Source: Cruorifilaria tuberocauda (Eukaryota > Nematoda > Chromadorea > Rhabditida > Onchocercidae). Taken from it: DNA of 64,000 nucleotides. Below, piece after piece: positions 49,792 to 62,215 of this stretch (positions are counted from its first letter, which is position 1; every line of letters starts with the position of its first letter). The position numbers were made by a program, and so were the translations under genes. The notes under the pieces were generated by a model. That model saw only the letters and a program-made list of their open reading frames with translations, had not been told where the DNA came from and made no database searches. The stretch is taken from positions 530,420 to 594,419 of the forward strand of contig JABVXU010000005.1 in the NCBI GenBank assembly GCA_013365365.1. Reading direction: 5' to 3'.

Positions 49792-52700
49792 GTGAGTGTA
49801 TCATCATCTCTCTGAATCAGTGAAAAAGTAGAAAATATCCATTCAGTAGTACATCCTTCTCGCAAATCGACATCTGACCCAAAATTGCTACTTCAAAAAA
49901 TCTTTTCCTTTTTTAGATTCTTTGTTCAATGAGTAGATGAAGCAGGATTTTATGACGGAGAAGAAGTCTTCTGATGATATGAATCACACTTATAAAAGTT
50001 AAATCTAACTTTAATCAACTCGCAGTCCACTATTAGTTGTTATAACGACGTTAACGTACGAAAGCAAATGGATGTTTAATTTGAAAATATCGGCAATTGC
50101 GATCACAGACAACTTAAATTAAGAGAATCAAAAATGAAAAATTGAGGAACTATTAAGGCAAAAAAATCCTGTCAAAAACATGTTTCAGATTTCTTTTTTC
50201 ATTTATTAGATACTATAATTACAATAATTATAGAAATGAGACCGGAAGATAAAACTGGCTTGAATTACCGTTTTAAATTATAAGATATATTGGAAAAATT
50301 GGATTCTTTGAAATTCAAATACTCTCAAATTCTATAAGAATTCATTTTCAGGTTTTTGATCCTAGATTTATCTTTTTCTTGAACTTTATTGAAGATACTA
50401 AATTTAACATCATTCTTTCAATCTATTCAATCACATTAATCAAATTTAACTTTTATTTAAAAAAATTGAGGAAAATACTAATAGCATCATTTCGATGTAC
50501 CATACTTTCATCGATTAAGAAACGATTCTAGAATTAATTACATTAAATATCTTTGTCTCCTACTAACAACTCTATCAACTTATCAACATAGCGTGATCTC
50601 ATCGACAGGTGACAGGTGTATCTGAATAACTTGTGCTTTGTCTAATTCATTTCCGTATCATGTATAATTAATACAATTCTCAGTTAAATTAATTGAAAAT
50701 GAATAAACAGATTACCTATACTTAATCGAATGCTTTTATACGAATGAGAAGACGTGTGGGTGGTGGGAATAAGTAAAAAATTGACGTAGAGGAAGGGCAA
50801 ACTTCTCATCAAGCACGCACATTTTGAATATACTATAAAACATACCTCTGTTCACATACAAAAAGATACACATACATACGTTCATGCATATCAGAGAGGC
50901 GTTCCCTTATTGCTCCATCCATTTTCTTCACTCGCACTACAGAATATGATTAATGGAGAGAAGCAGAGATGGAAAGACGATAAAAAGGTATGTGGAAGGT
51001 AGAGGAGGAAAAGAATGCGAATGATTAGATGGAATTACTGTAGCGGCTGTGCTATGCATGTGCATGCTATCACCATCATCATCGTCTTATACATTTCTAA
51101 TTCATTTGTCCATCGTTTTCGTGTAAGCAATTTGCTAAATGCTAGAAGATTTAAATTATGCAATCGTTTATCAGTTCGATTTATTGATAAAACGGAACGG
51201 AAGAGATAGCACGGAGAAATTTTCCGGAAAACAAGAAATCTATTATTCCCTTCATTTGCTTTTAATTGAAATGATAAGCAAAGTTGTTGTTGTTCTTCTT
51301 CTACGCTTCTCCTCTTAGATTCATGAAGATGAATCGTTTGCTGATATCAGTGGAAACCTATCAGTATCCTATGCAATTCGATTTTATATCTGATTTATCG
51401 ATTCAATTAAACAGGCTAATTTCATTAAATATGGAAACGGTCGAGCATGGAAAATTATTTGTTGAAATGAGGAGGGATAAAGATAGCAGTAATACAACTG
51501 CAAAGAAAACAATGTATTTCTGTAATTGAAATCACTTGATCATTCCGAATGCTGATCACTTGCTTTGTTAATATGAATTTATCTCTATAGATTTTACATG
51601 TTTCATTTACAAGTATCACTTGCTAACTTCTCCAACTCAATTTTTGTTTTAACTGATTTTAGTAAGAAAAAGATGATACTTTTTGAATTCCACTCTTAAT
51701 TTATCACATTTTTAATATCAAAGCTTCGCAACAGTGAATCTTGTGTTGTGATAGCATTAGTGACAGCTATTGTGAATAGCATTTTCAACTTCATAAGTGG
51801 TCTGGTCTGATAATAGCGACACTTTCTGACTATTAATTTTCTATTGATCCTAGCTGCTCAGAATCCTTAACGAAACATTCTGACAATCCTTTGAAAATTG
51901 TTCTAAAATAAAATAAAAACAAAAAAATCAAAAATTTCCTTCAACGAAAATTATTTAAAAATTTTGTGCAACAATAAAATTTTTACGGAAAATGTTTTAA
52001 ATAAAATTAATTTTAAAAAGATTTCATTATAGATATTTGTTAAATTGAAAGAAAGATGCATGAAAAAAATTGTCAAGCGTATTTAGGATTTTCGGAAGCG
52101 ATATGTGAAGCTATTAAAGGATGCAGAAAAAATTCCAAGCTTATGTGACAGTGACAATAGCACTGATCTTGGGCTAATTATGAATTAGGCAAACAACATT
52201 GCTGGGGAGTTGATGAATTTGGATTTCTGTTGGAGTAGAATTGTTTTTTTTTTTTTGATAAATCTTGATAAATAAGTGTGTTTACATTTATTTTTGTCCA
52301 GAACTAGTTTACGTGTTCACGTGATCTTAATATAGCTAATTTGCTTTTTCACGTTTTCTTCTGTTGTCTCTTCTGATCTGCTGTTTCGTAATGCAAAAAT
52401 ATTTTGGTTATAAGAATTTGATTGTCTGTGGAAAAAAAGTGTGAAATTTTCTCAATATAAATGATCAGAAATAAAATTAACAACTGATATTGTAAATCAA
52501 AATGCAATAGTAGCAATATGCAGTCATGAATACATTTGTAATCTGGTTCTAAAAATTATTAACTTTGTCCGAGGACTACGGTAGTGGAAATTGTTCAACA
52601 TTTGAGGACTGTTTTAAGAGAGGATAATCAAAAAACTTCAAATTGTTCTCAAAAAGTTCCGAAAATTGCAGTCGTCTTGGCGTCTGTTGTCCACAAATTA

Positions 52701-55700
52701 ATGAAATTTCGAATAAACCCCTCATGGTGTTCCCACACATTCACACCTCCCTCCATCTTGTATATGAAATTACTTTCTAATTGCTTCTTGAAGATGAATT
52801 TAAATTTGCGATTTCCGGAAATTCCGAGCAGTGGGATTCGGAATTGCAAGTATAACGTATGATTTGAAAAATGAATATGACATCAATTTTGTGAAAATTG
52901 GTCAATGAACTTACGCTACAGTTTTGTAGATGGATACTGATGTCAGGATTGATCCATTAGGTCAGATTTCTTTAATTCAAGAATAATTCAAATGATTTAA
53001 TGGGAAAAGGAAACATATGAGACCCAGCTAGATAAAAAGTGGATAAAAACTAGATAAAAATTTTATAAGATCTTATTAACAAGTAAAAAATTTAACACTT
53101 CACAGGACCTTTGTTTGAACTTTTAAAAGCAGATTTCAGAATTCAGTTGCGTATTTTTTCAGCAATATTTTTCATGAAATAAAAAAAAAGGTTAAATCAT
53201 TCAAATCCTCCCATCTTATCCAATTTTATTCCTTTTACATTATGTGAAAACAATTGAAAAGCAATATTTCCTACGTACTAAAATACTTGCAAGATATCTC
53301 TATATGATCATTCTTCTCATCAGTTCATGATAAATTCCAGATCACCACTTCATGTTAACAAGTCTTGATTAAACATAACGATGACTTCATCTCAAAATTA
53401 CCTTCTTCATTCCATGTTCAAGAGTTATCAACTGCTGAATCCGAATGTTGGAAATTCTTCGATCGCTACCTTTTTTAGAATATTTATTTGAAAAATATTG
53501 AAAATAACTACAATTTTCTGGAGAAGGAGAGTAGGTAGCTTTCTTCTGCAAATTTTAAAGCCGTTTTTTTAGTTTGCTTAAAAGAAATGAATAGATCTCC
53601 GCTAAGTTTAAATGATCAATTTGTAAGCTAATAGACAATGTGCATTTATAAATAAAACATTATTCCTGAAATTTGTTAAGTTATATGCTGACATATAACA
53701 TGTTAACTGTTTACTATATGTTATACTAGATTTAAAATTTGAAATGAATTTTAAATTATGAAAAACAAAAAAGTTGAATTCTCATTTATTATGAAATGAA
53801 GCGAAGATGAAGAGACTAAAGGAAAATGGTCCGGTCGATTCTAGAGTAATGGTACAACGATCTTCAAACGATCTTTTTGTAATACTATCACAAATATTGT
53901 AAGGCAAATGGTAGCACAATTCATAAAATTATGCTTAAAACGAGTTTCCTACCACTAAAATTCATATTGGCATCAACGAATGGGAGGAGGATATGCAGTT
54001 CTTCATGGCAAGGACACTGTGATTGTTCCGATGGATATTTCATGCACCCGCAGTCTAACAACAAAAAACTGTTTCTTCTTTTGTGCATCATACAAAAATT
54101 GTCATCTTGTGACAAAAAAATATAACAGTTTCTTGACAGGGTTGTGCCAGAAAACATTGTTTCGTTTTTTCCACCTTAAAAAATGTCGAACGGAGGAAGA
54201 TTATAATAGTTGGTTTCATGGGAGGCTTCCTTCTTTGTTACAAACCTTCCCCGCAAATGGCGGCATTCACAGTAGTTTTTGCTTGAAAAGAAAGGTATAT
54301 ATGTCCCTTTAAATATAACAATTTTGTAGAACTGCACTTGAAAAAAGGACAAGATGTAAACTGGTTTATTGGCACCGTAACCGACTATGTATGAGCTTGC
54401 TTGCGATCACAAATTTCATAATTATTTAAAATGATTAATAGATTAGTGTTTGAGGGACAGTATAATTCTTGTATTTTTGAAAGAACTGAAGCATTCGATC
54501 GCATACCGTAGAACTAATAGAATTAACTTAATATAATTATTAATTGTTGAAAAAAGATTACACATCTAGAATAACTATTCAATCCTTGTCTAGTTATTAA
54601 CATATAAAGACAGAGCATATCCAATATAAACTTTGCTCAAGGATTGCTAAAGAGTGAATAGTGCAGTAGATAAATAATAAATAATGGCTCCTCTGAAATT
54701 CCTTTTCTGCTCACTGCCTTTCTACAAAATAACTGAAAATTTCAGTTGTTCCTTTCGATAAAGAAATATGGAAACTTTTTTTATTTCTCTCTGCAAACAT
54801 ATTTCTTTATCGAAAGGAATAGTTCAGAATTTTCATGTTCCTCTTTCTTCTAATAAATAGAAGGACTCCGTAATGATCAGATATGATATCAAGTGATTTA
54901 CAATCACTTTTCTTTTGTCTCATTAGTTCTTACTTTTTAAGAAATTCTAAATTATTATTTTAGATTTACCATCAGTGAGAAGGACTGAATAAGCAAAAAA
55001 TGAAAACCAATTCCCTGTATTCTCACATATTTATAATACAGGTCACATAAAAGGTCACGAAGTCTCAGGCAAACACAACCATTGAAATAAGACACAACTC
55101 GCAACCTCTCTGCCCGTTCCTGACCGCTTATCAAGGGATCCTGATCAGATGACTTGACCGCGATGTTTCTGCCGGCGTACTAACAGCTCTTTCGTTTCAT
55201 GTTGGCACACCTGTTGAACTACATATTTGAATGTGATTGCAACGGTACGAACGAATTAATTACGTATTGTTCAGCAGAGTTGTACCAACTCAATCATCCA
55301 CCCTTACTGTCATATCGGTTGAATTCTTTTAGTCCTCTCCCAGATAACTTACCTACAGGAGCACTACAATCCTTTTTATTGTGTGAAAGTTCACATAAGT
55401 CAATAAGCATAAGTTAGTTCATTACCCGTATATTTCATAAATTGCTTCTGTTTCTTCTATTTTCTGATGAAATGAATACTGAATGTTTTCCCTTTTTATC
55501 TTATAGACGTTTGTTTCTTATTTCTATTAAGGGAGTTTTTTCTACTTTCGTAATACCGGTTACGTTTGACCGATTTCTTCAAATTCAAACTGTTTACTCC
55601 TCCTGATTCATCACATTCTCTAATTTATTCCCGACAATTTACCTTTTTACTGCATGCATAAGTTATTCCAAGTAACTTTATCTCTAGTGATATAAAAGAT

Positions 55701-55779
55701 GAATATGAGACCGAGATTTCTTGAATTTTATGAGGTCCGTTGTTGTTTCTTGCAGCTTCAAGAATGAATAATGAGGAGC
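49792..55779. other. Intergenic, no confident gene
   Basis: AT-rich sequence. Open frames at about 51.28-51.53, 52.58-52.86, 53.92-54.31 and 55.20-55.42 kb have ordinary amino-acid composition but no recognised domain and, except the last, no convincing splice context. A strong stem-loop lies at 54.73-54.84 kb. The last kilobase probably holds the promoter and outron of the PGAM5 gene. Confidence 0.45.
54733..54836. ncRNA. Long stem-loop (possible miRNA precursor or MITE)
   Basis: CCTTTCGATAAAGAAATATG at 54751-54770 is the exact reverse complement of 54798-54817, giving a 20-bp perfect inner stem with a 27-base loop. The pairing continues outward through G-U pairs and a few mismatches to about 37-38 bp per arm (54733 to 54836). 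The size and shape fit a microRNA precursor, but a small inverted-repeat element would look the same. No target-site duplication is obvious. The strand of any transcript is unknown. Confidence 0.45.
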
Positions 55780-55788
55780 GATTTTCAG
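55780..55788 (+). promoter_or_regulatory. Probable trans-splice acceptor of pgam-5
   Basis: GATTTTCAG lies 19 bases upstream of the ATG, with no upstream coding exon needed. An alternative TTTCTTGCAG sits at 55746-55755. Short 5' leaders following a TTTTCAG are typical of spliced-leader trans-splicing in nematodes. Confidence 0.55.
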
Positions 55789-55807
55789 ACCTATTTAAGG
55801 CAATAAA

Positions 55808-57637
55808 ATGCCATCATTATCGCGTTTATCAGCGGTTACTTTGTCGGTGATAGCTGGAGGTGTATATTATTCCCGACTAGACAAGTGGACATTCGGTTCG
55901 GGAAGTGATACTTTGAGAAGCATGTTTCTACTCAATACTGCTGAATGCGCGGAAATTAGTACAGCATTGTCATTCCCTAGCGTGCATCCTGTTCCACGAA
56001 GTAAATGGGACCACAACTGGGATAAGTAAGTTTATTTTTCCGAGATTTTTTCTTTGCAACTTTTTTTACGTGACATGTTTGAGTTCCAAGATTTAATGTG
56101 AATTTTTAGGTAGATGCTTCCTTTAAAAAATAATTAAAAGACTTTTGTTAAAGATGATTTGGAATATTTTCGCTCAGTACGAGTAAAACTACTTCCATGA
56201 TTCTGTTTGGTTGATCTCACTAACAGATTCTTCTTGATATTGTGTGAATTTTTTGAGTTTCAGCTTAAAATTTTATTTCCTTGCAGCCGAGAACCAAAAT
56301 ACATGGTGAATTCTACAGAATATGAAAAAGCTGATCCAGTTAGCCGTCAAAATATGCTGAATGAAGCAACACCAACTTCGAAACGAAATATTATTCTCAT
56401 ACGACATGGACAGTATTTCACTGATCGCACTGATAAAAATCATCTTAGCTTGACACCTTTAGGTAATGTTTCTTGTTGTTTTTATTTTATTTACTGATCC
56501 ATTAGATTTTGTAAGCTGGAAAAATAGAACAATTGTTTTATTTTCAAATTTATCTGTTTCAGGGTACACTTATTTTTCTTTCAAAATTCTAGGCATATAT
56601 TTGTAGGACGAGAGCAAGCCAAATACGTTGGTCAACGCTTGGCGAATAGTGGTTTGAAGTTCGATAGTGTAGTTATGTCGACAATGACCAGAGCGGAGGA
56701 AACGGCTAAACTAATTCTAGATGAGCTTCCACCCATTTCAGTAAAAAGCGATCCATTATTGGAAGAAGGAGCACCTTTCCCACCTGAACCACCTAGCAAA
56801 CATTGGCATCCCAAGCATAAAGTAATTTTGTACTGCTTTAAAGAAATAATTGAAGTGGATTCGTAATTTTGGATATACAATGTAGAATCGCGAACATATC
56901 CATTTCTTAACCTTAGGTTTTCGTATTCTCGTAGTTTGATACAAATTTTCAAATGATCAGCAAAATTAATGAAGTTATTTGAAACAAAACTGGTCATATC
57001 AATGTCAGTATGCTTATGAAATATTATTTGACAATTTCATCTAAATAATTTCTTGGTTAACCATTTTTTTGTTTGAATTTCGCGACGGAGGGATCGCGGA
57101 TTGAGGCAGCTTTTCGGAAATACATACATCGTGCTAGTCGGAAACAAAAAAACGATAGCTGGGAGTTGATTGTATGCCATGGAAATGTGATACGATATTT
57201 CGTTTGCAGGCAATCTTTCTATTTTTTCTTAAATATCGAAGTTGGTTTCGTTCTAAGCACTTTTTGTTTGATGAATCTTATTAATTTTCGAACGTTAAAG
57301 GACGCAGGGATATAGAAGGGAAAAACTTTCGTTTATTTTTTTAAATTGTGATAGTATTTTGCACAACTTTAGTAGAAAAATAATTGATATCAGCTATTTG
57401 ATATATCCGGTAATAATTCTATGAATGAAGATACGTTATTGAATTAATATTGATTTGAATCTTATGAAAAGAACTTTGATACATTAAAGAGCGCTGCAGT
57501 TTCCTCCTGAAGGTTGGCTGCGAATGTCAGTTGGTCATTGTTCGATAACTTGGCTTGTCATATATCCGAATGGTTTCGTATCTGTGAGATCCCTTGGTGA
57601 TATCGGTCATTTACCTAATGAAAAGGTTTCTTTCTAA
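55808..57637 (+). CDS. pgam-5: PGAM5-type serine/threonine protein phosphatase
   Basis: PGAM5 is a mitochondrial-membrane phosphatase of the histidine-phosphatase (phosphoglycerate mutase) superfamily, acting in mitophagy and stress signalling; that role is from the family. Exons: 55808-56025, 56287-56462, 56607-56821, 57079 or 57091 to 57209, and 57490-57637, giving 291-295 residues against 289 in human. Visible: an N-terminal membrane segment (residues about 4-22), the WDxNWD oligomerisation motif (WDHNWD) across intron 1, the catalytic LIRHGQY with His at about 113, STMTRAEET, the [10 protein letters not shown] loop, GSRIEAAF, the second catalytic His in [21 protein letters not shown], and a C-terminus [10 protein letters not shown]. 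The arginine-histidine core is RHG where human has RHS. Intron 4 uses a GC donor and intron 3 lacks an AG at the expected place (see findings). The gene is convergent with the Ly6-like gene. Confidence 0.93.
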
Positions 57638-58591
57638 TTTTTAGGCATTAAATATTCATTATCTTTATTCACTTTTTGAAACTCTCAGTTTGTAGTTGAT
57701 CTGTTATTGATATAATGAATTGACCAAGATTGAAATTCGGTGAAATTGAATTTATTAGTTTGAAGATTTCAAGTGTAAATTTTACTGCAGTGATATTTTG
57801 TATCCAAGTTTTATTTTCTTGATGTAATCTAGTAAAATTTAAATATATTACTTTCGCCATAAATATCTCATTAACATTTGACGATTGAAACTTGCATCTT
57901 TTTCTTTCTTGGTTTTGGTTAAGGCTTTAATATTTTGGAGGCAGGTTATTTTATGCCAGATATCGGGCAAATATCATTTCGACACCATCTAGTTTTCCAT
58001 ATTTTTGGAATCTTGTTGGAAGAAAGATATTATGTTATATTAGTATATTGTTGTATTAGTTCATATATTGTTTTATTAGTTCTTTTGGTTGTAATATATG
58101 TAATTTATTTAATGACTTTTTTATTTTTAATTTTATTCGAGCAGTGGAAATAAAAATAATTCATTTAGTAATTTTCTTCGCTTAATTTTCGAATTGACGC
58201 TGAAAACTTGTTTTTTTGATGCTTCATAAACCCTTTTGACATTAGTTAGTATCGGATTTTGTGGACAAACAGCTATGAATGTAATTGAAACTGTGCCAGA
58301 AGATCGGTACTCAATCGTTAATGTCGTTTAAATTTTAAAATTCATGTTATCAATATTGTTTTACAGACTTATTTCTGAGGAGCTCCTAATAATAGTCACT
58401 AAACTTTCAAATAATAAATAAAATGCTACTTTAGCTTCATTTTTAAGAATTTGCTTTACTAGCTTAAGCTATTTCGCGAATTGATTCCTAATATCCTGTT
58501 ATGAAGTTCTGTCTCTCTATTAGTTTTATGCAATATATTTTTATAAGTCTCTTTTGGTTTAAAAATTTCAAAAAAAGTCGCGACAGAAATC
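57638..58591. other. Intergenic between convergent genes
   Basis: 3' flanks of the pgam-5 and Ly6-like genes. A plus-strand open frame at about 57.94-58.15 kb is Leu/Ile/Val-rich and made partly of a repeated TATTGT/TTAGTTC stretch. An alternative acceptor (TTTTGGAGGCAG at about 57.94 kb) could join the last pgam-5 codon to a short extra tail, but the direct stop at 57637 matches the family length. Confidence 0.5.
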
Positions 58592-59835
58592 CTAAAACAA
58601 TTGTGGTACAAAAGACACAAAACTAATGATGGCTATAAGCTGAAGAGTTGCTCCACAATAATTTGCGCTAGCGTTACAAAGGTCACCGTGACATGAACAT
58701 ACTCGAACTGTTTGTGAATCTGATTCATAACGGAAAAGATCGGTTGCTCTAACATCACGACACATATCGTATCTGCAAGATAGTGAGTTGTTTTGAAATT
58801 ATTTTAAAAACGACAAATTCTAAATGTTGTTTTAAAACGACAATATTTAAAATTTTCTATCATAAAATATTGGGACTTATTGGGAAATATAAGTTGTCTC
58901 TTTCTCTCTTTTTTAAAGCGAATTTACTAGAAGAAAGAGAAAAGTTAAACCTATCGAATAAAACTATCGTTCTGTTAAGAAAGCCATGACGACTTATAGA
59001 GTCCGCACAACCACGTATTGTTAACTTCTTGCCTGTGTTATGTCCTGAAATGAAGCTGTATCAAATGTTACATAATTAATATTATTAAACATCAACAGAA
59101 TTTTCAAGAAATAGTTATGCACCTCAAAGAAGATAACGATTTTTTCAGGAAATGATTTTTATTAGGTTTTTAAATTTAGCTTCTAATTAACTCAGAAATC
59201 ATTGGAAGAACTTGCCCATAACAATAAAATCTTGGGTAAGTATTAGACAGGTTGATCTACAAGGCACTACACCAATATTAGATGGTTGCATTGGCTCATT
59301 GCATTGTGATGTAAAGTTCCTGGGTTCATAAAAGTACCTACAAATAGCAAGCACTTATACATTTTTAACTCCATGAAGCAGTATCCTTTTTTAAATGAAC
59401 TCTGATTACTGGTAAAAGTATGCATGCTATCAAAAGATCCTTTAACTACAGAAATATGGAAGACTTATTATAGGATGCATTTTGGTAGATGCTGTAGCCT
59501 GAGGGGACACATTCATCTATTAGTGCATCATATTAATTATACCGTGACATAATGCCATTCTTGAATAAATCTTCATATAAAGCTGACATGCATGAATAGC
59601 ATCGATTCGAGCGTACATTCCCTTAAAATAAATGTTAATTTTGATTACTTCTTGGCAAATATTCTTAGATTTATTGTGATAGGTCTATCCTAAAATGGAT
59701 TTTTCCTTTTAGAATAAACTTTCCAACAAACCTGTTAAAAGTGATAGTCGATAATGACTTACCAAAAATAAGATTTGCAGATGTAATTGCAAGGAATAAA
59801 ATAATCGTTGTTGAATTTAGAGGTGAGGATGACAT
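58592..59835 (-). CDS. Ly6/three-finger-like GPI-anchored surface protein
   Basis: Exons 59835-59763, 59498-59450, 59337-59212 and 58772-58592 join in phase and give 142 residues. Exon 1 is a signal peptide (MSSSPLNST then TIILFLAITSANLIF). The mature part has eight cysteines, a glycan-type NFTSQC site, and a near-C-terminal VCSCHGDLCN, the CxC...xxCN ending characteristic of Ly6/uPAR-type small nematode surface proteins. The FYEPRNFTSQC stretch resembles a conserved RPRNFTDxC stretch I associate with nematode members. The C-terminus ends in a hydrophobic tail (LQLIAIISFVSFVPQLF), as expected for GPI-anchor addition. Function is unknown. Donors are GTAAGT, GTAGTT and GTTCTT; the second exon is the least certain because it is short, but phases on both sides require it or an equivalent. 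Confidence 0.8.
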
Positions 59836-60307
59836 TTAGAAAGTTATACGAGACAATTAATTTACTCACATTACTTCAACAAAGATCATTCTCCGGAATA
59901 TTGTGGAAAAAAAAAGGAATGAAAGTGAGAAAATGGGTTGCTGCTCTCGAGAATATATTTCGAACTTATTCTACGTAATTTGTTACATGTGTCATCTACT
60001 ATAGTATCTTTCGTGATAAATGTGTTCAATTGATGATCACTTCTTGATGATTAACTTGTTGTTGCTTATGCCTTTTGCGCTTCACATCACTGTAATGGAT
60101 GGTCAACATTGGAGTAATTTCTATTTCGTTTCTTTCAAACATTTAAACGAAAATTTTTATTTCGGAATCAATTCAAACTTGGAAAAGGAAAATGAGTTGA
60201 GAAAGTAAAAGAGAAAATGAAACGAAGATTGATTGCTTTCACTTTATTTAGATATTTTGAAGGACAACAACTAAATTCCTTGATAATGTTTACAGATGTC
60301 TCATATT

Positions 60308-61645
60308 TTATTGTTTCTTTTTTAGAATGGCATTAATGGAATTCGTAACTTTCTGACCTATTCGCCAACATATCTTATACTCTGATAATTTGTTTAAGAT
60401 AGTATGTAAGTACCATGAAATACAGTTTACTAGTTTTGAAAGTTTTTCGTAAGTTATAAATTTATTGCATAGTTGATAGCAATAATTGAGCTGTAAAATT
60501 TATTTTGATAAATTCATAAAAATACTCCTTAAATCTTATCTAAATCGCATCATTTTTCTCTTTTATCTATTTTTAATTCTGAGATTGAGATATTCAAGAA
60601 TTAACCACTGAAAATTTTAAAAAATAATCTTAAAATATCAGTTAGAAGGCAAACAAACTAAGTTAAAAAGCAAAAGATTGAATAAAAGAACTCATTTTAC
60701 GAAACAAATCTTTTTTACCAGCATGGAGAACAATTTTGGTTGCTACTTCAGTTGTATTATGCTTGATCCTAGGATTAGTAAACAAATGAATGATTCTCTC
60801 TTCCTTTAAGCTTCTACAAATGATAGCCTGGAAAGTGGAGCAGTTAGCAAATATTTGCGCAAATTTCTCTAATGACTCGTTTTCGAAAATTAGAACATTT
60901 TTTATTGTTTTATTTTTTCTTTCCCAAAATCAAAAGTAGATAGAGTGGCTATCGAAATATTAAATAAAATAGAACTAATAAATATTATTCTGTCAGTTTT
61001 ATGATCCATTTGGCATTACCGCACGAATATGCGAAGTTTCATAAAAGAGAAATATTAAGAGAGTAAGCTGAATTTTATGAACGAAACAATTGTACACTTT
61101 GAAATTTTATTTAAATTGAAATACTGGATAATGTATTTTCTGGAAGAGCGAAACAGGCCAATAGAACTAATTCATGTACAAGATGAAATTAATTCTGATA
61201 AAATTCCCCACTTATACAGTACGAAAACGTTAATTATTTAATGAAATCGAATGAAAAAAATAACTCGATCAAATCTTTAAGCTTTTAATTATCGAAATTA
61301 ATTCATTGAGAAAAAAATTTACAAATCAGATAACTTGAGTATTTTATTACATTGCAAAAGAAAGAGAAAAAAGCTCCCTATGAAATATTTGGCAATTAAT
61401 TTTTGTCTAAGCCGAAGTTTTAAAGAATAGAAAACAATTCCGGAACGCTTCAAAGCACTTGTTCTTATTGAAGAATTGTAGTTTATGACTTACATTTAAA
61501 TATAATTCAAATGCAAATTAAGAAATCACAGAAATTAAAATCCTTTTCAAATGATCAGTGACAAGTGGTTACTTACGATAATGAGTTTAGTAAGGCACGA
61601 CATGCAATTAGCAGGAAGAGAAATGGGATTTGGAGTTTGGACTAC
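60308..61645 (-). CDS. Candidate 3' exons of an unrecognised gene
   Basis: Three minus-strand exons join in phase. The first, 61645-61577, runs from a TTTAAAG acceptor to a GTAAGT donor and encodes 23 residues containing TPNPISLPANC. The second, 60827-60719, runs from CTTTCCAG to GTAAAA and encodes RSLKEERIIHLFTNPRIKHN and more. The third, 60381-60308, follows AATTATCAG and ends KKKQ before TAA. Two other acceptors 11 and 27 bases further into the third exon also keep an open frame. The sequence reads like a helical, possibly ARM/HEAT-type repeat, but I do not recognise a family and no residue identifies a function. It may continue upstream into the exons at 62.2-63.3 kb. Confidence 0.35.
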
Positions 61646-62215
61646 CTTTAAAGAGAATTTGAAAATCAAAATAATTAACGCAAAGTAAAGATGACGTCTT
61701 CGTTTCTTTTCCTAAGCATTAAATTAAGCGAAATTTTTGTGTTCCATCAAATCATTAGAAATTATTGACTAATTTAGAGTTTTTTTTTCATCTATGAATA
61801 CAAAGTAGAACAACTCTTCAATAAATGTTTTAATCTTGTTTATACTCATTACCTTCTTGATTGTTAGTTATATCTTTTCAGAATTTAATTGTAATTCAAA
61901 TCAACAAATGAAATTCAAATATATCAGAAAAAATAGTCATCCATTAATCTGAGATATATTTCTATATGTCACTTATTCGTCAATTAGTCGTATGCATCTA
62001 AATATTTGTTTATAATTAAATAATTGATGAAATTAGAAAGTATTTGCAGGACAAGTAATAGATCTTATGAGATGAGTTAGTAGTTGAAAACTTAGCAAAT
62101 ACAGCGTATATATAAATATTTATATAACTCTTTATTGAAGTGGTCTTTTCTCCTTCTGAGAAATCTTTCAACAAGGTAAAACAGAGGTAGAATAATAGTA
62201 GGCCACAAAATATAC

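Noticed and set aside
51284..51529. 81-codon plus-strand frame with a good TTCTCCTCTTAG acceptor
   Set aside because: Plausible composition but no recognised domain and no partner exon in phase; not strong enough to annotate.
52584..52862. 92-codon plus-strand frame and 66-codon minus-strand frame
   Set aside because: I considered a decayed transposase, but no catalytic motif or terminal inverted repeat could be seen; both frames lie in a slightly GC-richer patch and fit chance.
53921..54312. Overlapping frames of 110 (plus) and 78 (minus) codons
   Set aside because: No domain, splice signal or initiation context favours either strand.
55060..55200. GC-richer segment considered as a tRNA gene
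   Set aside because: No T-loop GGTTCRA box, cloverleaf arms or A-box pattern could be found.
56632..56997. 121-codon minus-strand frame
   Set aside because: It is antisense to pgam-5 exon 3, which matches the family residue by residue.
57935..58153. Frame with GYFMPDIG, resembling the PGAM5 C-terminal GFMPPD
   Set aside because: The real pgam-5 C-terminus ends at 57637 with the right length; the resemblance covers a few residues, and the rest is AT-rich repeat translation.
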